A stretch of DNA of 48,342 nucleotides from Thermoleophilia bacterium (lineage in GTDB: Bacteria; Actinomycetota; Thermoleophilia; Gaiellales; Gaiellaceae). Below the pieces are notes generated by a model. The model was not told where the DNA came from. It worked only from the letters and a program-made list of their open reading frames with translations, and searched no databases. The stretch lies in contig JADGPE010000004.1 in the NCBI GenBank assembly GCA_017882605.1, positions 1 through 48,342 of the forward strand, in the 5' to 3' direction. The translations under genes were made by a program, and so were the position numbers. Below, in pieces: positions 16,518 through 23,105 of the stretch; position 1 is the stretch's first letter; every line of letters starts with the position of its first letter.

Positions 16518-17912
16518 TCATCCTTCGGCCACCGGCCTCGTGTGCACGGTGATCGGCCTGTGCTCCCGATGGCCCCCGCCGAGATGGCCGTGCGACTCCG
16601 TCCCGTAGCCGCCCGGGACCGGGATGTAGAACTCGGGATAGCCCCACATGCCGTGCTCGGAAACGTCGAGGCCTGCGGTCTCGACGTGATCCTCGACGCG
16701 GATGCCCCATAGCTTGTGCATGACAAAGAGCGCGCCGAACGACGTCGTGAACGTGAAGACGCCCACTGCGGCGACGCCGAGCGCCTGCACGCCGAGCTGG
16801 TGGAAGGAGCCCGTGTAGACGAGCCCGCCCGTGCCGGTCGCGAGGTTCTTCGCGAGCACCGGCACTGCGAAGAGGCCGGTCGCGAGCGTGCCCCACACGC
16901 CTGACATGCCGTGCACCGCGACCGCGCCGATCGGATCGTCGATGCCGATGCTCTCGATGAAGATCACGCCGAACACGGCAATCGTGCCGGAGCCGACGCC
17001 GATCACGATCGCCGCCCACGGGGCGACGAAGCCCGACGCCGCGGTGATCGCGACCAGGGCGCCGAGCGCGCCGTTCAGCATCATCGAGATGTCCGGCTTG
17101 CCGAGCTTGAGCCACGCGACGCAGATGCCGGTGAGCGCACCGGCGGCGGCGGCGATGTTCGTCGTCGTCGCGACGTAGGCGAAGAAGCCGAACCCACCGA
17201 AGTCGACCGAGAGCGTCGAGCCGGGGTTGAACCCGAACCACCCGAACCAGAGGATCAGCGTCCCGAGCACCGCGTACGGGATGTTGTGCCCGGGGATCGG
17301 ATTCGCGCGGCCGTCGGTGCCGAACTTGCCGATGCGCGGCCCGAGGATCAGGGCGCCGGCGAGTGCCGCCAGCGCGCCCTGGTAGTGGACGACCGTCGAG
17401 CCGGCGAAGTCCTGCATGCCGTGCTTGAAGAGCCAGCCGTGCGGCGACCAGATCCAGTGCGAGACGATCGAGTACGTGAGTGTGAACCAGATGCCGAACG
17501 CGAAATAGACCCAGAGCTTGGCCCGCTCGGCCATCGCGCCCCAGACGATCGCGAGCGAGACGCCGCAGAACACCACCTCGAACAGGTAGCCGGCGCCGCC
17601 CGGGATCTCCGAGAACCAGTCGTACGGCTTCTGCCCGACGGAGGTCAACTCGCCGACCGAGGGGAAGAAGCCGGCGGTGCCGATCAGCGCATTGCCGTCT
17701 CCGAATGCGAGCCCGAACCCGACCGCCCAGTAGACGAGGGAAGCGAGGGAGAAGATCAAGACGTTCTTGCCGGCGATGTGACCGGCGTTCTTCATCCGGG
17801 TCAGGCCTGCCTCGAGAAAGGCGAATCCCGCCTGCATGAACATCACCAGCACCGCAGTGATGACCACCCAGATGGTCGATGCGGCGATCAACAGGTCGTG
17901 GTTCTTAGGCAC
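16518..17912 (-). CDS. amt: Ammonium transporter, Amt/MEP family
   Basis: A 464-aa inner-membrane protein with about eleven helices, forming a trimeric channel for ammonium/ammonia. Helix 1-2 reads MFMQAGFAFLEAGLTRMKNAGH. The pore histidines are in DFAGSTVVHYQGALAAL and VAVHGMSGVWGTL, corresponding to the twin His of AmtB. The C-terminal tail after EFYIPVPGGYG is cytoplasmic and would contact PII. GTG 17912 is preferred: it overlaps the PII gene end by 8 nt, follows GGAGG-rich sequence, and gives the short MPKNHDLLIAASTIW N-terminus. It is co-transcribed downstream of glnB, the reverse of the common amtB order. Confidence 0.94.
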   Translation of the reverse strand: MPKNHDLLIAASTIWVVITAVLVMFMQAGFAFLEAGLTRMKNAGHIAGKNVLIFSLASLVYWAVGFGLAFGDGNALIGTAGFFPSVGELTSVGQKPYDWFSEIPGGAGYLFEVVFCGVSLAIVWGAMAERAKLWVYFAFGIWFTLTYSIVSHWIWSPHGWLFKHGMQDFAGSTVVHYQGALAALAGALILGPRIGKFGTDGRANPIPGHNIPYAVLGTLILWFGWFGFNPGSTLSVDFGGFGFFAYVATTTNIAAAAGALTGICVAWLKLGKPDISMMLNGALGALVAITAASGFVAPWAAIVIGVGSGTIAVFGVIFIESIGIDDPIGAVAVHGMSGVWGTLATGLFAVPVLAKNLATGTGGLVYTGSFHQLGVQALGVAAVGVFTFTTSFGALFVMHKLWGIRVEDHVETAGLDVSEHGMWGYPEFYIPVPGGYGTESHGHLGGGHREHRPITVHTRPVAEG

Positions 17913-18258
17913 CGACCTCCACCTCCTCCAGTCGTCGTCCAGTCCGGTTGTGGAACACGTTCTCGACCGGGGTCGACCAGACGAGGCCGTCACCCGACTC
18001 GTTGCCGCTGCGCGCGGCATCGACGATCGCCGCCACGGCGCCGCCGACGATGTCGTCTGAGACGACGAACGTCAGCAACGCTTTCGGCAGGAAGCGCGAT
18101 TCGAACACGCGTCCTCGGTACTCGTGCGTGACCCCGCGCTCGCGACCGTGGCCGATCGCCTCGATCACCGTCACGCCGACATGCCCCGTCGCTTCCTCGA
18201 CCGCGTCGATCACCGTCTCGACTCGCTCTCGCAGCACGATGGCCTCGACCTTCACCAT
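17905..18258 (-). CDS. glnB: PII nitrogen regulatory protein
   Basis: A 117-aa trimeric signal protein that reads 2-oxoglutarate and ATP/ADP and gates Amt. MVKVEAIVLRERVETVIDAV begins the first beta-alpha unit. The T-loop HGRERGVTHEYRGRVFESRF aligns without gaps to E. coli GlnB/GlnK. The Tyr46 equivalent is Tyr47, but the Tyr51 modified by uridylylation (or adenylylation in actinobacteria) is Phe52. FLPKALLTFVV follows normally. GGAGG lies ahead of ATG 18258. The 5' leader carries an intrinsic terminator. Its end overlaps amt by 8 nt. Confidence 0.92.
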   Translation of the reverse strand: MVKVEAIVLRERVETVIDAVEEATGHVGVTVIEAIGHGRERGVTHEYRGRVFESRFLPKALLTFVVSDDIVGGAVAAIVDAARSGNESGDGLVWSTPVENVFHNRTGRRLEEVEVGA

Positions 18259-18290
18259 GCGTTCTCCTCCCGGGTTTGCCCACAAAAAAA

Positions 18291-18325
18291 GGCCTCGGGC
18301 ACACACGAAAGGTGTGCCCGAGGCC
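18291..18325 (-). terminator. Intrinsic terminator in the glnB-amt leader (candidate attenuator)
   Basis: Perfect 14-bp inverted repeat (18291-18304 with 18312-18325) around a 7-nt loop. On the minus strand it is followed by seven T residues (18290-18284). It therefore terminates transcription heading into glnB, whose ATG is only 26 nt beyond the T-run. No minus-strand gene lies between it and the divergent gene at 18551, so it must act on the glnB-amt transcript itself. Confidence 0.85.
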
Positions 18326-18371
18326 TCGATGCCTCCCCGAACCGGCGCCTGCGCCGATCCGGACGCCTCCG

Positions 18372-18400
18372 ATACTACACAAAGTGAAGGATGATTTGAA
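18372..18400 (-). promoter_or_regulatory. Candidate glnB-amt promoter
   Basis: On the minus strand TTCAAA (18400-18395) and TAGTAT (18377-18372) are separated by 17 bp. This would start a leader of roughly 105 nt that contains the intrinsic terminator. The -35 region overlaps that of the divergent plus-strand promoter. Confidence 0.45.
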
Positions 18401-18424
18401 GTCGGGCCGTTTGTGCTCTAGACT
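18396..18424 (+). promoter_or_regulatory. Candidate promoter for the upstream ORF and threonine-synthase-like gene
   Basis: TTGAAG (18396-18401) and TAGACT (18419-18424) are 17 bp apart. The ATG of a 20-codon ORF begins 6 nt after the -10 box, so the transcript would be leaderless. TGAAGTC (18397-18403) and GACTTCA (18421-18427) form an inverted repeat spanning the promoter, a possible operator. Confidence 0.5.
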
Positions 18425-18430
18425 TCACAC

Positions 18431-18493
18431 ATGCGCTGCCTGGCCGAGAAGATGTTCTTCATTCCGGTCATCGCCTGCGCGCAACTGGCCTAG
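18431..18493 (+). CDS. Leaderless 20-codon upstream ORF (candidate leader peptide)
   Basis: It encodes MRCLAEKMFFIPVIACAQLA and stops at TAG 18491-18493. Its ATG is placed at the expected transcription start (TAGACT then 6 nt). A 9-bp stem-loop lies between it and the ATG at 18551. The peptide has no obvious Thr run; it contains two Cys, two adjacent Phe and several aliphatic residues, so the amino acid sensed, if any, cannot be named. Confidence 0.5.
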   Translation: MRCLAEKMFFIPVIACAQLA

Positions 18494-18502
18494 CCGGACT
18501 CA

Positions 18503-18538
18503 CCCGTCCTTCCGGTTAGGTTCCATCTCAAGGACGGG
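18503..18538 (+). promoter_or_regulatory. Stem-loop in the leader of the threonine-synthase-like gene
   Basis: CCCGTCCTT (18503-18511) pairs exactly with AAGGACGGG (18530-18538) across an 18-nt loop, and the start codon follows 12 nt later. There is no T-run, so translational rather than transcriptional control is more likely. It matches no riboswitch class that I recognise. Confidence 0.5.
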
Positions 18539-18550
18539 GGCCTCGCAAGC

Positions 18551-19753
18551 ATGAGCGCCTTCGGCCTGCGCTGCCGGGTGTGCGAGACGGTCTCCCGTCC
18601 CGAGCCGGTCGACGCCTGTCGCCGCTGCGACGGGCCGACAGACCTGACCTACGACTGGGCCGGCATCGTGCGCAATCTCTCGCACCGCTCGATCGCCGAA
18701 GGGCCTGAGTCACTCTGGCGCTACGACGGCCTGCTCCCGGCGGGCGCGCGGGTCGAGTACGGCGCCGGCTGGACGCCGTTGCACCGCGCCGACCGTCTCT
18801 CCGAGCTGCTCGGGGTCGACCTGCACCTGAAGCTCGAGGGCCACAACCCGACGGGTTCCTACAAGGACCGGATCGCGACGATCGCCGCCGCGACCGCGCT
18901 CGATCACGGAGTGACGACGCTCTGCTGCTCCTCGACCGGCCATCTCGGTCACGCCGTCGCCGCCGCCGCGGCCGCGACGGGGCTCGAGGCGATCGTGCTG
19001 GCGCCGGTCGGCGGTGAAGCGGCAGCTGTCGCGGCACAGCATCCCGGCGTACGGGTCTTCGCGGTCGCCGGCACCTACGACGACTGCCGCCGCCTCGAGC
19101 TCGAGCTCGGTGGGCTCTTCCCGTGGGGCTTCGTCAGTGGAAACCTCCACCCCTATGCGAGCGAGGGGGCGAAGACGATCTCCTTCGAGATCGCCGAGCA
19201 GCTCGACTGGCAGCTGCCGGACGCGGTCGTGTGCCCGGCGGCGAGCGGGACGCTCTTCTCGAAGCTGGCTCAGGGCTTCGCCGAGGTGACCCAGGCGGGT
19301 CTCGCCGGCGAACCGGTGCCGCGCATGTTCGCAGCGCAGGCGCTCGGGTCGAGCCCGATCGCAGCCGCGTTCGCCGGCGACCGCGGCATCTCGCGGGTCG
19401 AGGCCATGACCGGCGTCGCGTCGCTCGCCGTCGGCGATCCCTCGCACGGCGACCTGGCGATCGGCGCCGCACGCGCGAGCGGAGGCGGCATCGTCGCCGT
19501 CGCCGAAGACGCAATCATCGAGAACACCGCTTTGCTTGGCGACATGACCGGCATCGAGGCGGATTGTGCGAGCGGAGCCGCCCTCGGGGCGCTCGTCCAA
19601 GCCGTGTCGCAGGGAGAGATCCCCGGCGGCTCCCGGGTCGTGCTGGTCGTCACCGCCGCACGGTCGAAGCCGGCGGAGAACGATGTCGCCCAGCTCACGA
19701 CAATCGACCCGACCGCAGACGCCGTCCTCTCCGCGCTTGGCCTCCGCTCGTAG
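18551..19753 (+). CDS. Threonine synthase-like PLP enzyme with N-terminal zinc ribbon
   Basis: A 400-aa fold-type II PLP enzyme. Cys8, Cys11, Cys23 and Cys26 form a zinc ribbon. The PLP lysine is Lys105 in GSYKDR. CSSTGHLGHAVAAAAAATGL binds the cofactor phosphate and SGTLFSKLAQGF forms part of the active site. Threonine synthase converts phosphohomoserine to threonine. A close paralogue is encoded at 31543-32760 and a shorter thrC in the hom-thrC-thrB cluster, so this copy may have a different substrate. GHLGH replaces the usual GNxG(N/H) cofactor motif (the paralogue keeps GNLGN). PEP carboxylase follows 10 nt downstream. Confidence 0.8.
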   Translation: MSAFGLRCRVCETVSRPEPVDACRRCDGPTDLTYDWAGIVRNLSHRSIAEGPESLWRYDGLLPAGARVEYGAGWTPLHRADRLSELLGVDLHLKLEGHNPTGSYKDRIATIAAATALDHGVTTLCCSSTGHLGHAVAAAAAATGLEAIVLAPVGGEAAAVAAQHPGVRVFAVAGTYDDCRRLELELGGLFPWGFVSGNLHPYASEGAKTISFEIAEQLDWQLPDAVVCPAASGTLFSKLAQGFAEVTQAGLAGEPVPRMFAAQALGSSPIAAAFAGDRGISRVEAMTGVASLAVGDPSHGDLAIGAARASGGGIVAVAEDAIIENTALLGDMTGIEADCASGAALGALVQAVSQGEIPGGSRVVLVVTAARSKPAENDVAQLTTIDPTADAVLSALGLRS

Positions 19754-19763
19754 CGTCGCCCGG

Positions 19764-22202
19764 ATGACGACGGCCAGGCCCAGCGGCGACACAGCTGCCC
19801 CGCTCCGCCGCGACGTGCGGGTGCTCGGGTCGATCCTCGGCACCGTGCTCGTCGAGCAGGAAGGCGAGTGGCTGCTGGAGCTGGTGGAGGCGATCCGGCG
19901 AGAGGCGCGGAGCGCACGCGCCGACAGCACGATCGCGAGCAGCGCCTCGTCGCTCACCGCCGACCAGCAGGCCCTCGTGTTGCGCGCCTTCAGCCTCTAC
20001 TTCCAGCTTGCGAACCTCGCAGAGCAGCACCACCGTCTCCGTCGCCGACGTGAGGACGCTCACGACGGCGTGGTTGCGCGCGAGTCGTTGGCAGAGGCAT
20101 TTCGGCAGCTCGCCGCTGTGCCGCCCGACGAGCTGGCCGAGCGCGCGGCGACGAGCTCGATTCGGCTCGTGCTGACCGCCCACCCCACCGAGGCGACGCG
20201 GCGCACGGTGCTGCTTGCGCACATCAGGATCGCCGATCAGCTCGTGCGCCTCGACGATCCACGGCTCGCACCCGACGAGCGCACCGAGGTCGAGGAGCGA
20301 GTGGCCGAAGAGGTGACACTGCTGTGGCAGACGGACGAGGTGCGGCACGACCGCCTGCGGATCACCGATGAGATCCGCAACGGGCTCTGGTTCTTCGAGC
20401 ACAGCCTGATCTCGGCGGCGACCGACCTGCTCCATGCGTGGCGCCGCCGGGTGCCGGACTCGCCGCCGCCGCTCACCTTTGGCTCGTGGATCGGCGGCGA
20501 CATGGACGGGAACCCCGCTGCCGGGCCTGCGTCGATCGCCGAGGCCCTCGACGAGGCGCGCCGGATCGCGTTGCGCCGCTACCGCGACGAGGTCCGCGAG
20601 CTTGCGGTCGAGATCGCCTCGACCCGCTCGCTCGTGCGGATCTCGGCCGAGCTCGAGGAGTCGCTCGCCCGGGACGAGGCCGAGCTGCCCGGATACGCGG
20701 CGGAGATCGGCGCGCGCAACGAGCTCGAGCCCTATCGCCGCAAGCTCTCCTTCATGTGGTGGCGTCTCGACAACGACGCCTACCCGGCGCCGGCTGCGCT
20801 GCTCGACGACCTGCGAACGATCCGGGAGAGCCTGGCTGCGAACGGCGGCCGCCGTGTCGGTGACGGCCGGGTCGCGCGCCTCGAGCGGATGGTCGAGGTG
20901 TTCGGCTTCCACATCGCGAAGCTCGACCTGCGGCTGCATGCTCGTGACCTCGGCGAGGACCGTGCACGTGAGGCCGTTGCGGCGGCCGTCGCCGGTCGCC
21001 GCAAGCACGGTCCGGAGGCGGTCGACACGCTGATCGTGTCCGGCACCTCGACCGCGGCCGACGTGCTCGCCGCAGCGAGGCTCAGCGGCGAGCACCTCTC
21101 GATCGTGCCGCTGTTCGAGACGTTGGACGACCTCGCGGCGGCGCCTGGCGTCCTGGATGAGCTGCTTCGGCAAGGCCACGGCCCGTCCGAGGTGATGGTC
21201 GGCTACTCGGACTCAGGCAAGGACGGCGGCTATCTCGCTGCACAGTGGGCGATCTACCGCGCGCAGGAGGAGCTCGCCGGCGTCGCGCGCCGACACGGCG
21301 TTCCCTTGACGATCTTCCACGGTCGCGGGGGCAGCGCTGGACGCGGCGGCGGACCCACACATGCCGCGATCGCCTCGCAACCCGCCGGCGAGCCGCCCGG
21401 CCGGATGAAGCTGACCGAGCAGGGTGAGACGGTCTCCTTCAAGTACGGGCTCGAGGGGCTCGCGCGCCGAAACCTGGAAGCAGCGCTCGCGGGAACGCTG
21501 CTCGCGACGTTTCCCGAGCATCTGCCCGAGCCGCCGCGCGAGGACGAGCGGGCGCTGCTCGACCGCATGGCTGCGACCTCGCGCGCTGCGTATCGGGAGT
21601 TCGTCTGGCAGAACGAGAAGTTCGTCGAGTTCTTTCGTTCGTTCACGCCGGTCGACGAGCTCGCGATGCTGGAGATCGCTTCGCGACCGGCGCGCCGCCC
21701 TGACGACGCCGACTACCTGTCGTCGTTGCGAGCGATCCCCTGGGTGTTCTCGTGGACACAGAACCGCGTGCTGCTGCCCGCCTGGTTCGGCTGTGGCTCG
21801 GCGTTCGAATCGGTCAGCGCAGACGCGCTGCGCGGGCTGTACGACCGGTTGCCGTTCTTCCGTGCCGTCGTCGACAACCTGGAGATGACGCTCGCCAAGT
21901 CGAGCCTTTCGATCGCCCGCGGCTACCTCTCCCTCGTGCGCGAGCCGGCGCTCTTCGCGGAGATCGAACGCGAGCACGCGCGCACGGTGCGCGGCGTGCT
22001 CGCCGCGACAGGCGTCGATAGCTTGCTCGAGCGCCAGCCGGTGCTCCGCCGCTCGATCGACCTGCGCAACCCGTACGTCGATCCGATGAACGCCGTCCAG
22101 GTCGAGCTGCTACGCCGCCACCGCGCCGGCGACGCCACGGCACAACTCCCGCTGCTCCGCTCGATCGCAGGCATCGCAGCGGCGCTCCGCAACACCGGCT
22201 GA
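19764..22202 (+). CDS. ppc: Phosphoenolpyruvate carboxylase
   Basis: An 812-aa cytoplasmic enzyme converting PEP and bicarbonate to oxaloacetate, the anaplerotic source of aspartate-family carbon. Catalytic His140 is in LTAHPTEATRR. FGSWIGGDMDGNP, VMVGYSDSGKDGG with the second catalytic region, and the mobile Gly loop FHGRGGSAGRGGGP are intact. The C-terminus ends in RNTG, the normal C-terminal signature. It is shorter than E. coli Ppc (883 aa), mainly at the N-terminus and in loops. ATG 19764 is chosen 10 nt after the upstream stop; longer open frame upstream is out-of-frame sequence of the previous gene. Confidence 0.95.
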   Translation: MTTARPSGDTAAPLRRDVRVLGSILGTVLVEQEGEWLLELVEAIRREARSARADSTIASSASSLTADQQALVLRAFSLYFQLANLAEQHHRLRRRREDAHDGVVARESLAEAFRQLAAVPPDELAERAATSSIRLVLTAHPTEATRRTVLLAHIRIADQLVRLDDPRLAPDERTEVEERVAEEVTLLWQTDEVRHDRLRITDEIRNGLWFFEHSLISAATDLLHAWRRRVPDSPPPLTFGSWIGGDMDGNPAAGPASIAEALDEARRIALRRYRDEVRELAVEIASTRSLVRISAELEESLARDEAELPGYAAEIGARNELEPYRRKLSFMWWRLDNDAYPAPAALLDDLRTIRESLAANGGRRVGDGRVARLERMVEVFGFHIAKLDLRLHARDLGEDRAREAVAAAVAGRRKHGPEAVDTLIVSGTSTAADVLAAARLSGEHLSIVPLFETLDDLAAAPGVLDELLRQGHGPSEVMVGYSDSGKDGGYLAAQWAIYRAQEELAGVARRHGVPLTIFHGRGGSAGRGGGPTHAAIASQPAGEPPGRMKLTEQGETVSFKYGLEGLARRNLEAALAGTLLATFPEHLPEPPREDERALLDRMAATSRAAYREFVWQNEKFVEFFRSFTPVDELAMLEIASRPARRPDDADYLSSLRAIPWVFSWTQNRVLLPAWFGCGSAFESVSADALRGLYDRLPFFRAVVDNLEMTLAKSSLSIARGYLSLVREPALFAEIEREHARTVRGVLAATGVDSLLERQPVLRRSIDLRNPYVDPMNAVQVELLRRHRAGDATAQLPLLRSIAGIAAALRNTG

Positions 22203-22277
22203 CACGCCGGGTTGCATGCGGAAGGACGCTGGCGCAGTCGACCGAGACCTCAGAAACAGGTCGCGCCCGAGGGCACC

Positions 22278-22305
22278 GGTGTCTGACACCGAGGTGTCAG
22301 ACACC
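22278..22305. repeat. Dispersed inverted repeat GGTGTCTGACACC, copy 1
   Basis: Arms of 13 nt (22278-22290 and 22293-22305) are reverse complements with a 2-nt centre, and each arm is itself nearly palindromic. The same element occurs at 45137-45165. It lies 75 nt after the ppc stop and can form a hairpin on either strand. Confidence 0.8.
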
Positions 22306-22396
22306 CTCAGGACTGCCGCGCGCTCAGGGTGCATCCGCGCAACGCTCAGCGCCCTCCCCGATGCGCCCGTAAGACACGGGCGGCGATACTCCGTCC

Positions 22397-22477
22397 ATGG
22401 TGATCTTCTGGAGCGGGGGGGCCGCAGTCGCGGCACTGGCCGTCGTGTGGGCGGTCCGTCGCCGCCGCCCACGCTAG
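22397..22477 (+). CDS. Possible 26-aa single-helix membrane peptide
   Basis: ATG 22397 to TAG 22475-22477 encodes a short hydrophobic segment (GGAAVAALAVVWAV) followed by RRRRPR, compatible with one membrane helix and a positive-inside tail. GATACT lies 6 nt before the ATG, compatible with leaderless transcription. There is no homologue evidence and it may be chance. Confidence 0.3.
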   Translation: MVIFWSGGAAVAALAVVWAVRRRRPR

Positions 22478-22543
22478 AGGGCCTTCCGCGAAAGACCAGC
22501 GTTCAGCTCGGGTGATCCCCGCACGTGGGCGAGTCGAGTCTGC

Positions 22544-22915
22544 TCAGGTCCGGCGCGCGTGCGCGACGAATCCAGCGCCGACCAGCGCGGCGCCCGCGAC
22601 GAGCCACGGCAGAGGATTTAGATGCTGGTCACAGCCGGACGCGGTCGCCGTATGCCAGCACGTCGTGCCGGGACCATCGCGCTGCAGCCACGCCACGTAG
22701 AGCAACAGCGCTCCTGCCCCGGTCAGGACGCCGAATGCTGCGCCACGAGCATCAGAGCGCAGTCGCCACAGGAGCACTCCGGCCACTACCGTCGGCAGCC
22801 CCAGCAGCGGCCCGAGCGACACGCTCGCCAACGCCGACGCCGAGCCAAGCAGCGCCCACACGAAAAACCAGGCCCATCCGCTTGAGCGCCGAGCAATCTG
22901 CGGAGCGAAGTTCAT
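22544..22915 (-). CDS. Small hypothetical membrane protein
   Basis: A 123-aa protein with about four hydrophobic segments (FFVWALLGSASALASV, LLGLPTVVAGVLLW, AAFGVLTGAGALLLYVAW, WLVAGAALVGAGFVA). The loop before the last helix has two cysteines in TTCWHTATASGCDQHL, probably on the outside. ATG 22915 is chosen because GGAGG lies 5-6 nt upstream; the longer open frame beyond is not coding-like. No family is recognised. It diverges from the MMPL gene. Confidence 0.65.
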   Translation of the reverse strand: MNFAPQIARRSSGWAWFFVWALLGSASALASVSLGPLLGLPTVVAGVLLWRLRSDARGAAFGVLTGAGALLLYVAWLQRDGPGTTCWHTATASGCDQHLNPLPWLVAGAALVGAGFVAHARRT

Positions 22916-23105
22916 CCAGCCTCCTGCCAGCCTCAACGAAGAGTAGACCCCCGTCAGGCTCATTGGCCGGTCGAAACCCGGCATGGACGGCCGCAAGTAG
23001 TTCAGAGCAGGCCGGATCGGTGTGCGCCCGGATTCACTCGGCCGGCGCGGACGGCGACGATGGTCACCCTGGCCGGTAGGCCCCGCCGTGGGAGCGAGGT
23101 GGTCA

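Noticed and set aside
18258-18380. ANTAR-type paired hexaloop hairpins in the glnB leader, as a target for the nearby response regulator.
   Set aside because: I found no two hairpins with the A1/G4 hexaloop pattern, and the regulator itself lacks an ANTAR domain.
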